From Bathynomus jamesi (lineage: Eukaryota > Arthropoda > Malacostraca > Isopoda > Cirolanidae): 64,000 bases of DNA. A program made the position numbers and the translations under genes. The DNA is taken from contig JAJOZX010000938.1 in assembly GCA_023014485.1 (NCBI GenBank), forward strand, positions 532,501 to 596,500, in the 5' to 3' direction. Position 1 is the first letter of the stretch. Every line of letters begins with the position of its first letter. Below are positions 22,051-32,874 of the stretch, piece by piece. Under the pieces are notes generated by a model. That model had not been told where the DNA came from. It searched no databases and saw nothing but the letters and a program-made list of their open reading frames with translations.

Positions 22051-22113
22051 AATATGAAAATAAAACCCACTCTAATAGACAGAGTTTATTAGAGTGGGTT
22101 TTATTTTCATATT
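22051..22113. repeat. Perfect 27 bp hairpin
   Basis: The arms 22051-22077 (aatatgaaaataaaacccac and on) and 22087-22113 are exact inverse copies with a 9-base loop (gacagagtt). There is no U tract or coding context to suggest a terminator; it is probably a small inverted duplication. Confidence 0.9.
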
Positions 22114-22210
22114 ACTTTCTATTGTTAAGATTTTTAGTATTTCTACAATTTACTTCTTTCTAATCTAATGTGGTTCTCTACTCCTTGTCGTTATTTAGTT
22201 TTACAACTGC

Positions 22211-22211
22211 A

Positions 22212-22244
<33 letters not shown>
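22211..22244. repeat. (ATT)n microsatellite
   Basis: Eleven consecutive ATT units. The poly-leucine and poly-isoleucine open frames crossing it are artefacts. Confidence 0.95.
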
Positions 22245-22433
22245 GTTATTAATTGTTTTCCTCAAAAAAAATTTAATTCAATTGTTTTTATTTTTATCTC
22301 TTTTGACTTTTCCGCTTTTTACGAATTGTTTCCTTCTGGAAATTACATAGTTTCATTATTTAATGACTATCTCCAATTTGATTTCTCCTTCTACGCTGGG
22401 ACTTCCATTTCTCGCTAAATATACAGGGTGGGA

Positions 22434-22704
22434 GAGAAGTCCGTATACCCCTAAGATAGAGATTTTTCTTCGCAGTGTCCCTATACCCTTTATATTAGTT
22501 TTTTCTTCGCAGAGTTTAATAATGGCAATTCAAAGTTCATACAACATTGAAGAACGTATTATAACAAGCGCATGGTTGCATGAACGTCAAAACACAGGTG
22601 ATACGATAGATACCATAAAGCATAAGTTCCGTAAAAGATTTAACAAAAATCCACAAAGTAAAACGGCGTTACATCGTTGGGAAAGAACTCTTCAACACTG
22701 GTAG
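22434..22704 (+). pseudogene. Truncated mariner: terminal repeat plus N-terminal HTH domain
   Basis: A mariner-style end (CAGGGTGGGAGAGAAGTCCG) starts at 22434 after TA. The start codon at 22522 opens a 60-residue frame (MAIQSSYNIEERIITSAWLH) that continues with KHKFRKRFNKNPQSKTALHR. This matches the first helix-turn-helix of DUF4817-type mariner transposases. The frame ends at 22704 and unrelated G-rich sequence follows, so the catalytic part and the right end are lost. It is a different family from the copies at 4907 and 26147. Confidence 0.7.
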
Positions 22705-22710
22705 GATTAG

Positions 22711-23758
22711 TAGTTTGGGCGAAAAATGGGAGAGTGCAATACAATGTTGAAATGTTGATCAATGTTGCAAAGGGGAGAGGATGATGTTGCAATAGGTTAT
22801 GCAACAAATGGGGAGGGGTCTTACAACAAGTCAATGCTGCAAAGGGGGAGGGGGTTTATGCAACAAGGGGGAGGGGTTATCCCCAAGCTGCAATGAAGGG
22901 GGAGGGATCTTTGGGGGAGAAGGGAGGATGACCTCCCCCCAAAGGGTAACCTTAACCTAAGAGAGGGAGAGAAAGGAGGAGGAGGGTCTTTGGGGAAGAA
23001 GGTGGGATGTCCTCACCCCCAAAGCTGCTTATTTTTAATAAGAGCCCAGTAAAGCCTAAAGCTTAAGGGTCAAATTAAATTAAATAAATAGTCGAGCTTC
23101 AAAATTATTCATGTCATTGTAAATTGAAAAAATGTATTTATTTTATTATTATTAATAAAGGTTATTCTACTCTATTCAATCTATTTTATAAAACCCTATC
23201 CTAAGCCTTAACCTAAGGAGAGATGGGTGTTCGCCTGGCCCCAGCCAGGCGCATAATGAGAGTTCATCTTTGGGCCCGCTGTCTTATAAGGTGTAAATCA
23301 GCCAGTTGGCTTAGAAAGCTTAATTTGGCTTAGAAGGCGTAAATAGCTTGTTCAGCTTGTTGAGTTGCTAGATTGCGCTATTTATTTAATTAAAGCATAT
23401 ATTCTTGACATTTGGCTAAGAAATCCGCCAGTCGGTTGAGAAGACGTAACCAGCAATTTTGTATACATATAATTAAATAATGTCGTGTATATATACAACC
23501 AAAAGAATGAAATAAAACACTACTACATCATTCTGTTTATTTAGACGAATTATTGGAATCAATTTCACGAAATATATAGAAAATAAATATATAATCCTAT
23601 ACAAACGATGGAATATATATGATAAAAAAAATAAAAAAATAATAATAGTATAAGAAATACGAACGAGGAATATATATATAATCAAAAAATAAAATACAAA
23701 AATAATATAAGAAATACAAAATGATGAAGTATAACCATCAGTATAATAGTACAGGAGA
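22711..23758. other. G-rich degenerate repeats then AT-rich DNA
   Basis: From 22720 to 23030 short motifs such as 'gggggagggg' and 'gttgcaa.a.gggg' recur irregularly. A short inverted repeat, gcctggccccagccaggc, lies at 23235-23252. After 23400 the DNA is very AT-rich. No gene is supported. Confidence 0.4.
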
Positions 23759-23759
23759 A

Positions 23760-23817
<58 letters not shown>
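23759..23817. repeat. (TA)n microsatellite
   Basis: A nearly uninterrupted TA run immediately downstream of the unidentified minus-strand gene remnant at 23834-24240. Confidence 0.95.
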
Positions 23818-23819
<2 letters not shown>

Positions 23820-23833
23820 ATTATATCAAATAA

Positions 23834-24240
23834 TTAAATATATTGAAAATAAATATACATCAAAATATATACACTTTCTGTTCTACTGCGTTTAATTAAA
23901 ACACTAAACTCGCACGTAATCGAGTCTACAGCCACACCATTATTGTTTTGCACTACGCAGTAAATACGATTTAACATTATTTCACAGCTAAAGTTATAGG
24001 GATACCTATACTCTATGTAAATGGCCTTCATATCGTTCAATACTATTATTGTGCCCACTTTACATTCAGTTGGCAAGTTATCTCTAAACACGGCTAGAAT
24101 ACACTCAAAAGCACGCAAAAAGAGGTCATCGTTGCCACAACGTCATTATTAAATACAAGTTTATAAACACTCCTTTCCAATCGAGGGTTTATTCTTACCG
24201 ATCCGAGCTTTTCAATCGTGAACTCATCTTCACAATGCAT
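23834..24240 (-). pseudogene. Unidentified gene remnant, possibly from the Polinton
   Basis: The start codon at 24240 gives MHCEDEFTIEKLGSVRINPR. A frameshift near 24145 moves the reading to LRAFECILAVFRDNLPTECK and a conserved-looking stretch rich in aromatic and charged residues, ending near the TA tract at 23834. Composition and codon use look like a real protein and not chance. I do not recognise a domain. It lies on the same strand as the Polinton PolB and two other unknown remnants, so an accessory or capsid-type Polinton gene is possible but unproven. Confidence 0.4.
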
Positions 24241-24956
24241 AGCGGCAGTTGAAATAATCTAAGTCGTAACGACAGGTGTTCATTATGATAAAGAAATAGT
24301 TCTTGAGGGTGAACGGTGTAGGTGAGCTCAGCCCTGTAACGCTCAAGTGCTTTGTACCAAAGTTCATGATATTTCGAAGAGTCTAAACCTTTTAAATAAG
24401 CATCCAGCTCTAGACCTTTCTCACCTTGTTCAGTCCTACACTCGATAAACCCATCGAGCAGAGCGGTATATGCGTATTCAAGACCGTATCAAAATAAAGC
24501 ATATCCGTAACACGCGCGTCTAATATAGGCTCCAGCTTGCGGAAACCGACGAATTCAAACATTCTGTCGAGGATGAAACGGTTTCGCGTAAGGACAAGAA
24601 CGTTATTATCAGAAGCATTCTTCCACATCGGTCGTATATCATTGCATGGCGGATCGTTATTTATACACAACGTACAAACAATGACATATAAGGGAGTATC
24701 ACTAATCTGCTCTCTTCTTGTACCTACACTTGCAGGAATTCTATAACGATCCTCACTCCACTTCTCAACTACCACGAAGACTCTATTCATCTCAACACTT
24801 AAATAAACAACATTCCGTTTACCAGAGTTTGTTCGTCTACAAGTCGTTGTCAGTACATAGTTAATGGCACCGGTTTTACGCCTGAACACGTGCAATGACT
24901 TCGTCAAGGGACACATCGTACACGGCATTGAGAATGCTGTTGAGAGGAAGTTCCAT
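24241..24956 (-). pseudogene. Unidentified gene remnant, possibly from the Polinton
   Basis: The likely start is the ATG at 24956 (MELPLNSILNAVYDVSLDEV). The frame shifts at about 24880 into a long open segment (RKTGAINYVLTTTCRRTNSG and on). It shifts again near 24480 into EYAYTALLDGFIECRTEQGE and a C-terminal block (DSSKYHELWYKALERYRAEL) that continues to about 24250. Three frames line up end to end without gaps, which supports one ancestral protein of about 230 residues. No domain is recognised. The next remnant starts within 20 bases of its end, which suggests a compact gene cluster such as a virus-like element would have. Confidence 0.45.
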
Positions 24957-25233
24957 CGTATTCGAGGAATGCACGTCCACTCGGTTCAAGCTCTGAGATG
25001 ACTATGAGCCACAGGCTCGACGGGAGGAGTGAGTCACACCATAAACTGATGGATCGTGTATGGCGTTGTTCCAACGTGAATGAGAATACTTGTATCCCAT
25101 TATACTGGGTAGGTGTTTTGAGAAATTTTCCGATACATGAAGCAATTCCGGTTTTAATGTTTTATCACTCCCACTCCCCAGAATACGCACCAGACATTTT
25201 CGTTCAGGGGGATTTTCACGAACTAAACACATT

Positions 25234-25822
25234 TTATTCACACTCCGGCCTACTATTTGAGAGAAGCATATGACCATATTTTTCCTTTTTGCTTAGTAGA
25301 CGATACTGTTCTCTAAATTCTGTTAAAAACTCACGCATGTCTTTAGCCACAACCTCACTACAAGCCTCGTTATGAAATATATTAATGTAGTGGTAAAAAT
25401 ACTTAAGATTCTCCATGATGACAAGATTTACATTGTCAGCCGCAGGGTACGAGTACTCGGTATGATGCAACATGATATAATATCGCTTGTCATACCACTC
25501 ATCAACAAGACTCACTAACCATATCCGTTGCTTCTCTTCTGCACGTGTTGTTTCTTCCACTTCACGGTATATGTAACCTTTCATAAAGCTTAGTCCTACA
25601 ACATACTTCAATACATCGCTTGTACCACGAAATCCTGCAATGCTCTCGCCAGAATACCCGTAGAGTACTTGTACCTCTTGTTCCTCAAGCTTCGCACGGT
25701 TCAATGTAGCCTTAAAAGTATCAAAGGATGATGGAATACGGAGCTATTCAGTATCCACCATATCTTCACACTTTTCCGAATACCACTTCATAAACGCCGA
25801 ACACGCAATATTAAAGGTATCC
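25234..25822 (-). pseudogene. Unidentified gene remnant, possibly from the Polinton
   Basis: The start codon at 25822 (MDTFNIACSAFMKWYSEKCE) is in frame with a long reading frame, interrupted only by a TAG near 25743, that runs to 25234. Visible features are LYGYSGESIAGFRG, an EEKQRIWLVSLVDEWYDKRY segment and a C-terminal charged helix (REFLTEFREQYRLLSKKEKY). About 190 residues are covered. I recognise no family. The interval between it and the next remnant (24957-25233) has open frames without motifs. Confidence 0.45.
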
Positions 25823-25995
25823 ATTACTATTTTTTGTCTACGTGGGTTTTCTTCAAATGCACGTCTGAGACCCAGGGCTTGCAATGGTCAACTGAACACG
25901 AAGGGAAGAGATATGCCCAGGTTGTAGCAGGAGTCACATGAACGATCATACAGGGGGCGGAGCTTAGAACTTTCTCATGTACATACGCACGCGCG

Positions 25996-26077
25996 CACAA
26001 ACACACAAACACACACACACACACACACACACTCACTCACACACACACACATACACACACACACACACACATACATA
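25996..26077. repeat. (CA)n compound microsatellite
   Basis: CA dinucleotides with tcac and atac interruptions, between the unidentified remnant and the mariner at 26147. Confidence 0.95.
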
Positions 26078-26146
26078 AAGGAGAAAGTGAAACTCTAATT
26101 GAAACATGATTTATTTAGTAAACGAAATATTCAAGGTGTGTATATA

Positions 26147-27480
26147 CAGGGTGTCCCAAAAAAATGTACTCACACTTTGAATGACAATAAATGCAGTGTT
26201 TATTGACATAGATACAAGTCTAATAGGTTAAATTAAAGAACATTACATTAAATTAAAGAAAATTAAATGAAATTAAAGAAAAGTTTAGTCTTTTCCCCCT
26301 AGTCTAGTCTACTCATTCCTGCGTGTTCGCAAATGTTCAAACTGATGACCACCATTTTCCAGACACAGCTGATAACGCGGACCAATGGATTCGATAACAT
26401 TACGAATCATTTCATTTGGAATTGCGAGACATTGTCTTTCAATTTCCTCTTTCAACTCATCGACTGTCGCAAGTTTTGCGGCGTAAACCTTATCTTTCAC
26501 ATATCCCCATAAAAAAAAGTCCATTGGTGTGAGGTCTGGTGAACGTGCAGGGAATTCAACGCAACCTCTGCGCCCAATCCATGTGTTCGGATGAGTTGCA
26601 TCGAGATAGGCCCTTACATCACGATGGTAGTGGGGAGGTGCTCCATCTTGCTGGAAGTAACTCTCTTCGTCACCAAACATCTCTTCAATGCATGGACCGA
26701 CGGATTCCTGCAGTAAGTTTAGGTAAACGGCACCAGTGACAGTTTGGTCAAAAAAGAATGGTCCTACGATGCCCAATGCTGATATCCCACACCACACTGT
26801 AACCCCTGGTAAGTTCAAATGTTGTTCCAAAGTAACATGCGGATTTTGAGGAGCCCAGTAGGTGCAATTATGTCGATTAATTGAGCCATTTAACTTAAAG
26901 GAGGCCTCATCGCTCCAGACAATTTTGTCTGGAAACGCTGTATCTTCCGCGCTTTTGTCCAGGTACCATTCACAAAATCCAACTCTCCGGTCAGGATCAT
27001 CTTCATTGAGAGCGTGGATTAATGTTGGAATGTAACTTTTCCAATGGACTCGTTTCAAAATGCGATGGACGCTCGATTTTGGGATTCCTATCTCACGAGC
27101 CGATTGTCGTATGGATTTCTTTGAGGATCGGAGGAGGGTTTCCAGCAGTTGTTCTTCTCTTGCGGGGCTGGCTGGTGGATGTCCGTGGTCTTCCAGAACG
27201 TTGCTTGTGGACGTCCTGAACAGTTCCATCTGCTTCAAACTTATCTCTGATACGAGCAATGGTGCGTCGCGTTGGTGGATCTCTGTGAAACTGTCTTCTA
27301 AATTGTCTTTGCACTTCCGTGACGTTTTCGTACTTCCAGTAGCACTTTATGACAAATTTTCTTTCTTCAAAAGTTAGTCGTACGTCTGCCATTATATTCA
27401 CATTAGTATGGCCTGAAACAAATAAAATTATATGAGTAAAGGGCTGTCTAAGAGTGAGTACATTTTTTTGGGACACCCTG
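26147..27480 (-). mobile_element. mariner transposon, nearly intact
   Basis: The ends CAGGGTGTCCCAAAAAAATG at 26147 and its inverse finishing at 27480 are inverted repeats of about 30 bp. TA lies immediately outside each end (26145-26146 and 27481-27482). The 1334 bp length is typical for a mariner. It holds a single minus-strand transposase gene with one visible frameshift. The copy is younger than those at 4907 and 39546, judging by its few lesions. Confidence 0.92.
26309..27392 (-). pseudogene. mariner transposase with one frameshift
   Basis: The start codon at 27392 gives [20 protein letters not shown], the DUF4817-like helix-turn-helix, followed by [20 protein letters not shown]. At about 27165-27180 the frame must shift by one base to join the second block, which starts [20 protein letters not shown], then [20 protein letters not shown] (second HTH). 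The catalytic core is complete: [12 protein letters not shown] (first Asp), [20 protein letters not shown] (second Asp) and [20 protein letters not shown] (third Asp). It ends at 26309 after [10 protein letters not shown]. Only the frameshift prevents expression as far as I can see. Confidence 0.9.
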
Positions 27481-27493
27481 TATATATATATAT

Positions 27494-28477
27494 GTTACAC
27501 TCAAACATCGAAATCGCTCAGTGAGCGAAAAAAACAGCCACAACGCATTGTGGATGCATCTAAGTGACCACACACCGACGTTAGATATTTTTTCGCTTCA
27601 TGGCCGTTCTCAAACAACCACACCGCGTTGTGGACGATTCGGATATGACCACAACGCGTTGTGGACGATTTGAAAAGACCACACACCGACCTAAAACTCG
27701 TACTCATAACGCTTGGCATAGATTCTTCCGTTATGCTAGGTTAGGTTTCCAATATCAAATTAATGCGTAAGGAGGTAAGGCCAATGTTTTCCAAAAAAGA
27801 CAACCTTGGTTTTCTACTAAAGATACGTCTGTACAATTAGGTCATTTGATTGTTGGCAATACCTCTGGTGTTGAAAAATATAGTAATGTTTCTCCTACTT
27901 ATTATTTTAAGACTACTTATTATATTAGTTTGAAACAATATTTGGGTTTGTAATAAATTTTAAAAAGTGCACTTAGCTTTTTTATCTTTTACATTACTCC
28001 TTTTGGCTTCAGCTACCCAGGCAAGGTGGGTACATTTACTCAATATTATCACCTGTATAATTTAGGTAGGTCTAGGGGGGTGCTCCCCTCTCCCCCTTTT
28101 TTAAGAGTTTTTTTGCCTCTAAAAAATTCCGGTAAGAAAATATGATAGCGTCAGCGGTTGTTTACATCAATAAAGAGTTTTACGTCATTAATTAGTTTAA
28201 TCGGTGAATACGTCGATAAATATACGTCGTGTTTATATCATTTCAATATACGTCGTGTTTAAATAGAGTTTGATGAAAGACATCGATGTGTGGTCGTGTC
28301 AAATCGTCCACAACGCGTCGTGGTCATATCCGAATCGTCCACAACGCGTTGTGGTTGTTTGAGAACGGCCATGAAGCGAAAAAATATCTAACATCGGTGT
28401 GTGGTCACTTAGATGCATCCACAACGCGTTGTGGCTGGTTTTTTCGCTCACTGAGCAATTTGATGTTTGAGCGTAAC
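27494..28477. mobile_element. Element with 200 bp inverted terminal repeats full of 16 bp palindromes
   Basis: The arm 27494-27696 is repeated in inverse at 28275-28477 with about 90 percent or more identity. Both ends start GTTAC(A/G)CTCAAACATC and soon after contain a near-palindrome, CGCTCAGTGAGCG. Each arm holds several copies of CCACAACGCGTTGTGG or a one-base variant (about 27540, 27628 and 27655 on the left; 28308, 28340 and 28420 on the right), which can each fold as a hairpin. The 570 bp interior carries a capsid-like open frame. Repeated palindromes in long inverted ends recall parvovirus-type telomeres, but a foldback transposon is an alternative. Confidence 0.7.
27687..27953 (+). 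pseudogene. Protein C-terminal fragment inside the inverted-repeat element, capsid-like by appearance
   Basis: One frame runs from the edge of the left arm (27687) to TAA at 27951-27953 and is interrupted only by a TAA at 27768-27770. The first part includes NAWHRFFRYARLGFQYQIN. The second includes QPWFSTKDTSVQLGHLIVGN and a tyrosine/threonine-rich end (TYYFKTTYYISLKQYLGL). The alternating aromatic and polar pattern resembles the beta-rich C-terminus of a small virus coat protein. The stop codon overlaps AATAAA (27952-27957), a compact arrangement seen in viral genomes. No start codon and no replication gene are present. The capsid assignment is a guess from pattern, not a family match. Confidence 0.35.
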
Positions 28478-28491
28478 ATATACGGCTCTAA

Positions 28492-29842
28492 TAAACCTTA
28501 GTCCCCCCGCCCATCGACTAAACTATTAGAGGTACAGTAAAACTAAACATACCTTACAAAAGAGAATTTAATCCTGCATTTAATGAGAAACAATTAAAAC
28601 TTGGTGTTCCCGCCATTGGCTTCCAAGAGAGCCTGAATTCGCTTTGGGTAGCTTGCCAAAAGTGACGTGAATAGATCTTGATCGTTAAGCAAATTTGCTA
28701 AAAGAGTTTCAATGTGTTCCTTCAATGTATCCTTCGAAAATCAATTTGCTGCAGGTTCTTGAAACAAGAGACATTCAACCTTGTCCTTTATAACTGATCC
28801 AATGTGTTCACAGACGTTCAGGTCATGAGAATTTCGTGGCCATTCTTCATTTCCAAAGAAATCGATCTCATGGTTCCGCAACAACTGTTGAGTGGCTAAT
28901 GCCTTAAAGCAGGGGCCTTATCGTGCAGAAGTGTGACCTGATCGACATCCATAACATTGTTTGGGTTTCTTAGAAAAGGAATGACATGCTGGGATAGAAT
29001 AATATCACGAAAATACTGTCCATCCCAACTCTGACCATTTGGCTTCAGCACCCACATGAGCTTCTTTGCAGTGAACAAAACAAACACACCAACAGAGTTT
29101 GGACTTTTTAATAATTCGCGATAATGTTCACTGTCATCGATTTCATCTGGTGTTGTGGCCTACACTCGATCATTTTGGTAGTTAGGCCGACGTGTTACGT
29201 AAACAAACAATTCATCGGAGACAGCTAAATGTATGAAATCATCCACATCCCAATCTTCAAGATAATGGGCAAACACATTCTGTCATCGATGTTAAGTTGA
29301 GTATTTCTTGGCTTTGGAAGTTCATGCCAAGGCTTTAAACCTTGCCTTTGACGGTACAGTCGAATGATCTCACCACTAACGATCTTTCCTCTCAACACTT
29401 CGATCTCTCTAGAAAGTTTAGCACAGCTGTTTTTCCGCTTACGCGTACCGCTTTCAATGATGTCCTTTGTTTCCTGAAAGAGTGGCAAATTTGGGCGCAA
29501 GATTTGGTTGTATCCATTTCACATTCATCCAAAGTTTTATTCCAATTTCTTTTGACGAAGTCCTCACTTCTTCGCAACTTTTTGGCAACCCATGAACGTG
29601 TTATAAAGGTGGCTCCAGCATTACGAGCTTCCCGAAATGTTATTGCTCGTATGCGATCTATCACATGTTGCCTCTCCGAATCACCAATTAATTGAGAAGC
29701 CATTATATTATCACTTTATCAGCTAGAGTAATTTTAATACCTGCAATAAATAATGAATTTTATATATTTTTATAATCACTAAAAACTATTTCGATATAAG
29801 TAAACATGTAAGCTGCAAATGGGGGGGGGCTAAGGTTTTTTG
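28492..29842 (-). mobile_element. Tc1/mariner-type transposon with C-rich ends
   Basis: The left end, aaaccttagtccccccgccc, is matched in inverse by the right end, gggggggggctaaggttttt (29820-29840). The terminal repeats are about 20 bp. The 1.35 kb body holds one degenerate minus-strand transposase. The exact outermost bases and the TA duplication could not be fixed. Confidence 0.7.
28594..29703 (-). pseudogene. Tc1/mariner-type transposase, degenerate
   Basis: The start at 29703 gives MASQLIGDSERQHVIDRIRA, then TFITRSWVAKKLRRSEDFVK, a helix-turn-helix region. Later blocks include WHELPKPRNTQLNIDDR (29280-29330), FVLFTAKKLMWVLKPNGQSW, QVTLLHDKAPALRH (second catalytic Asp, 28900-28945) and, after a frameshift, FFGNEEWPRNSHDLNVCEHI (third acidic region, 28810-28870). 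The C-terminus, ALLEANGGNTKF, ends at 28594. At least four frameshifts and stops are present. The 'EWP.NS.DLN.CEHIG' signature is shared with Tc1-like elements of crustaceans and spiders as I remember them. Confidence 0.8.
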
Positions 29843-29895
29843 GAACCCCTTATACAAATAATGTAGTAAATAAAATAAACATATCATTAACAATA

Positions 29896-29898
<3 letters not shown>

Positions 29899-29960
<62 letters not shown>
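29899..29960. repeat. (AT)31 microsatellite
   Basis: A 62-base uninterrupted AT run directly downstream of the PolB C-terminus. Confidence 0.97.
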
Positions 29961-29965
<5 letters not shown>

Positions 29966-29973
29966 TAAAACAA

Positions 29974-32131
29974 TTAAAGATTATGGTATCCAAAGGGTAC
30001 GGTATCATAGGTACCATGCACCTGGTAACGTTTCCTATAGGTGTTACAGCACATCTTCGTACCCCTAAGTTCTTTCACGCCCCCGAGATTCTGCGTCCGA
30101 AAATTGTGGGTCCCTAAAGTTAGTTGGGATGGCTGGTCGCCATCATCATCATCCAAACACACTAGATCCTTCAACGAATCAAAATTAACGACCCGCCGAT
30201 TCGCCTGGTTGAGCTTGATACTCTTAGCCTTCACGATATATTTCATATCCTCCCCCACCCTCACCCGTACCCCATGAGTTTTTGGTCCTGTTGAAACAAA
30301 AGAGTCGGCGTATGCGATGTCTCCATACTTATCCTTGATCTCATCAGTCAACTCCCCGAGGAATTCACCAATAGGAGGCATGTATTCACCTTCCCTCGCT
30401 GTGAATATAACACGATCTGTATCGGCGTACAGAACGCTCCGACCAAGAGAAAGCAATAGGCCCCAAAGTTTGGTGCGTGCGTATGCCGTTGTGAAGCTGG
30501 CTACAGGTATGTTTGTAACCCGTGAGGTATCTGTGGCCAATTCTGTATTGTTGTACTTTATTATGTAGGTATTATCTACATTCACGACCTCCATGACCTC
30601 TTTATCAGGAGCATTGGCATAATCCCAGACTTCAATATAACTTTATGCCAAATGAACGTTCCCTTTGCCAGTATTCTGTGCAAATTTTTCCCAAAGACTG
30701 TTTAGACACAACTTTGCCCTAAAGCGCTTGCCTGGGTTCTTTACAATTTGGGAACGGTCAAGCTGTATACCTTTACAGTCATGGTAACATTGAATATAAG
30801 CCGAATTTTCGGCCTCGGTATTAACTCCTCGCGGATACCCTGATGCTTCTACCTTATCCTTCAAAAAAGCTTTTATTTATGGCGTGAAAAGGTTGGGTAG
30901 CTTCTGGACCCTCCACACCTCATGTAGCTTCAATATTCTGTAGCCATGACGAACGGCTAGGTCCAGCTCAGGGCTTGTATTAACAGAGCTGAGCACTTGC
31001 GGTTTTTTTTGCGGTACTGCGGTACTGCGGTACTACCGTGTTGGTCGGTACCGCGGAAAGTACCGCGGGAAATTTGAATGCGGTAGCGGTACTGCTGTAC
31101 TTTCAGCGATCCTTTGCGGTACTGCGTTATGCGGTACCGGTTTGGTAGTGCGGTAGTAGTACCGCAGTACCGCAGTACCGCAAAAAAACGCGCAAAAAAA
31201 ACGCAAGTGCCCAGCTCTGCTTGAAGTTGTATATACACCTCTGATCTTACGCTAGTTGGTTGTATGATTACAATCCCCATTGTTCTCCTCTGCGCACTTC
31301 ACGCTCAGGGGGAACATGAGCTTGTGATCTATAACGACGGGTAAGATCGGCATCCATAAATCGCGCGGGGGAGTACATATACGAATGAAAGGCCGAAATA
31401 GTACCCGTTCAAATTTGTGGATAGCACCTAGATGGGGGGCAGGTGAAGTCCCACCAGTGTTTCAGGTGCATCTACGGGGTACGGATTGTTCTTCATCACG
31501 TAGGGATATAAAGAACAGAAGTCGTAATAATGGAGTTTCACGCCCTCCGTTGGCGGAAAGTATAGCTTGAAGGGATTTGTACGGCCACCGAACAAGTATC
31601 ACCGCATTTGAGAGGATCCAGCACCATTGAACGCTTGATCGTGTTTATTACTGTTCTGTTTCCATCCGTGTTTCATACTCATGCTCCCACAAGACCTTGT
31701 GAGTGAACTGGGAGTCTATATTTTGATCGTGGGTGCGGGTCCATCCAAAACTGTGGGCAGGAGATCTACCGTGGATATCCCCTACGATTCCACACTCAGG
31801 AAGGGGGCATCCGTACCACCAGCAACCGTTAAAGGAGTACACAGTTTTCTCACCAACGGCACGGTTTTCGCTTAGACCATCAACCCAAAAAACACGGCCA
31901 TTAACCTTAATGGGTACTTCCACCGTGTTGCGGGCATGCTTTATGTATACACTTGTCTGATGCTGTATATGTATTAGCCAGTAAATAGCCTTGTGCCCAT
32001 AAATGCGGGGGTGTTTCTGTGAATGACGGCTAAGGTGTCTTTAGGCATGAAGTTATTCTTTAACACCGTAAAACATAATGAGGCGATCGTGGTTGCGACT
32101 TGCAACGGACGGATCGCATTTGAAACGGTCT
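29974..32131 (-). pseudogene. Polinton/Maverick protein-primed DNA polymerase B, C-terminal half, decayed
   Basis: Read on the minus strand, the half contains YSFNGCWWYGCP (31800-31840, the Polinton 'FNGC.WHGCP' signature), HYYDFCSLYPYV (about 31520, polymerase motif A), LAVRHGYRILKLHEVW (30920-30960), KRFRAKLCLNSLWEKFAQ (30680-30740, motif B region), SVLYADTDRVIF (30410-30440, motif C, with the two metal-binding Asp residues) and a C-terminus ending TYDTVPFGYHNL at 29974. Several stops and frameshifts, and a 236 bp MITE at 30984-31219, separate the blocks. The enzyme would replicate the element's own linear DNA from a protein primer. The N-terminal half continues beyond the family Y insertion at 35636. 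Confidence 0.9.
30984..31219. mobile_element. Palindromic MITE with CAGAGCTGGGCAC-type ends
   Basis: The left end CAGAGCTGAGCACTTGCG and the right end (inverse CAGAGCTGGGCACTTGCG) differ by one base. The interior is built of repeats of 'gcggtactgcggtac' facing 'accgcagtaccgc', so most of the 236 bp can fold back. It resembles hAT MITEs with a GGGCA core. A clean target duplication was not found. It is inserted in the Polinton PolB gene between motifs A and B. Confidence 0.8.
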
Positions 32132-32139
32132 ATGTATAT

Positions 32140-32462
32140 TAGGGTGGAGCGAAAAATACTGTTTTTCTAGTATGACGTTCTAATAGTGATTAAACGTTGC
32201 ATTTAGTGGACGAAATACGCCTGCCAAAATATGAGTTCATTTGTTTAAAATTTTCAGCTGCCACCAGGGGGCGAAAGTTAACACAATTTTGTGTAAAAAG
32301 GAAAAAAATGCTTCTATTTTAGGTTTGTCAAACTATTATAAAGGTTTATCTTAGAATTATCTAATAGTTGATTAAGATTCGTAAATGATAGGAATTCGTT
32401 TTGTAAAAATGCCTCTTCATATGCTTAATATCTTCAGCTGCCACAAGAGAGCTGAATTTAAC
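32140..32462. repeat. Left terminal inverted repeat of family Y
   Basis: Matches 35308-35627 in inverse with scattered mismatches and small gaps. The core CAGCTGCCAC occurs twice inside, at 32255-32264 and 32435-32444, 180 bp apart, each followed by a segment that includes 'ttaacacaattt'. These may be paired transposase-binding sites. Confidence 0.9.
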
Positions 32463-32874
32463 ACAATTTAGAGTAACTGAGTCATGTTGAGACTACACTG
32501 AATGTTGTGGGGGAGGGTTTGGGGAGGGTTGTGGGGGAGGGTTTTGGTGTGAAGGAATTTCTTTCTGTGAGTCATTAGAACAGTGTGTTAACACTTGTCT
32601 TCTTAGGTAGTAGGCCTAGTCGCTCAGTTGATCGGAGAGTTTTTTAATATGATCGGAATATTATAAAACTTTATTTTAAAGTGATTTATATAGAGATAAT
32701 ATTGATTTTATTATAAAATGCTTGTTATAATGTATTATATAATTTTAGTTTATTTATATATATTTATATATTTATATAATATATATATACTTATAAAATA
32801 TATTATTATATTAATTATATAATGTTTTGATGTTACAGGATATTTTGTGATTGTGAATTTTTCTTAAAAATATT

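Noticed and set aside
22051..22113. Rho-independent terminator
   Set aside because: The host is eukaryotic, and the hairpin has no T tract or upstream gene.
22211..22418. Leu/Ile-rich ORFs
   Set aside because: They arise from the ATT microsatellite and the T-rich sequence after it.
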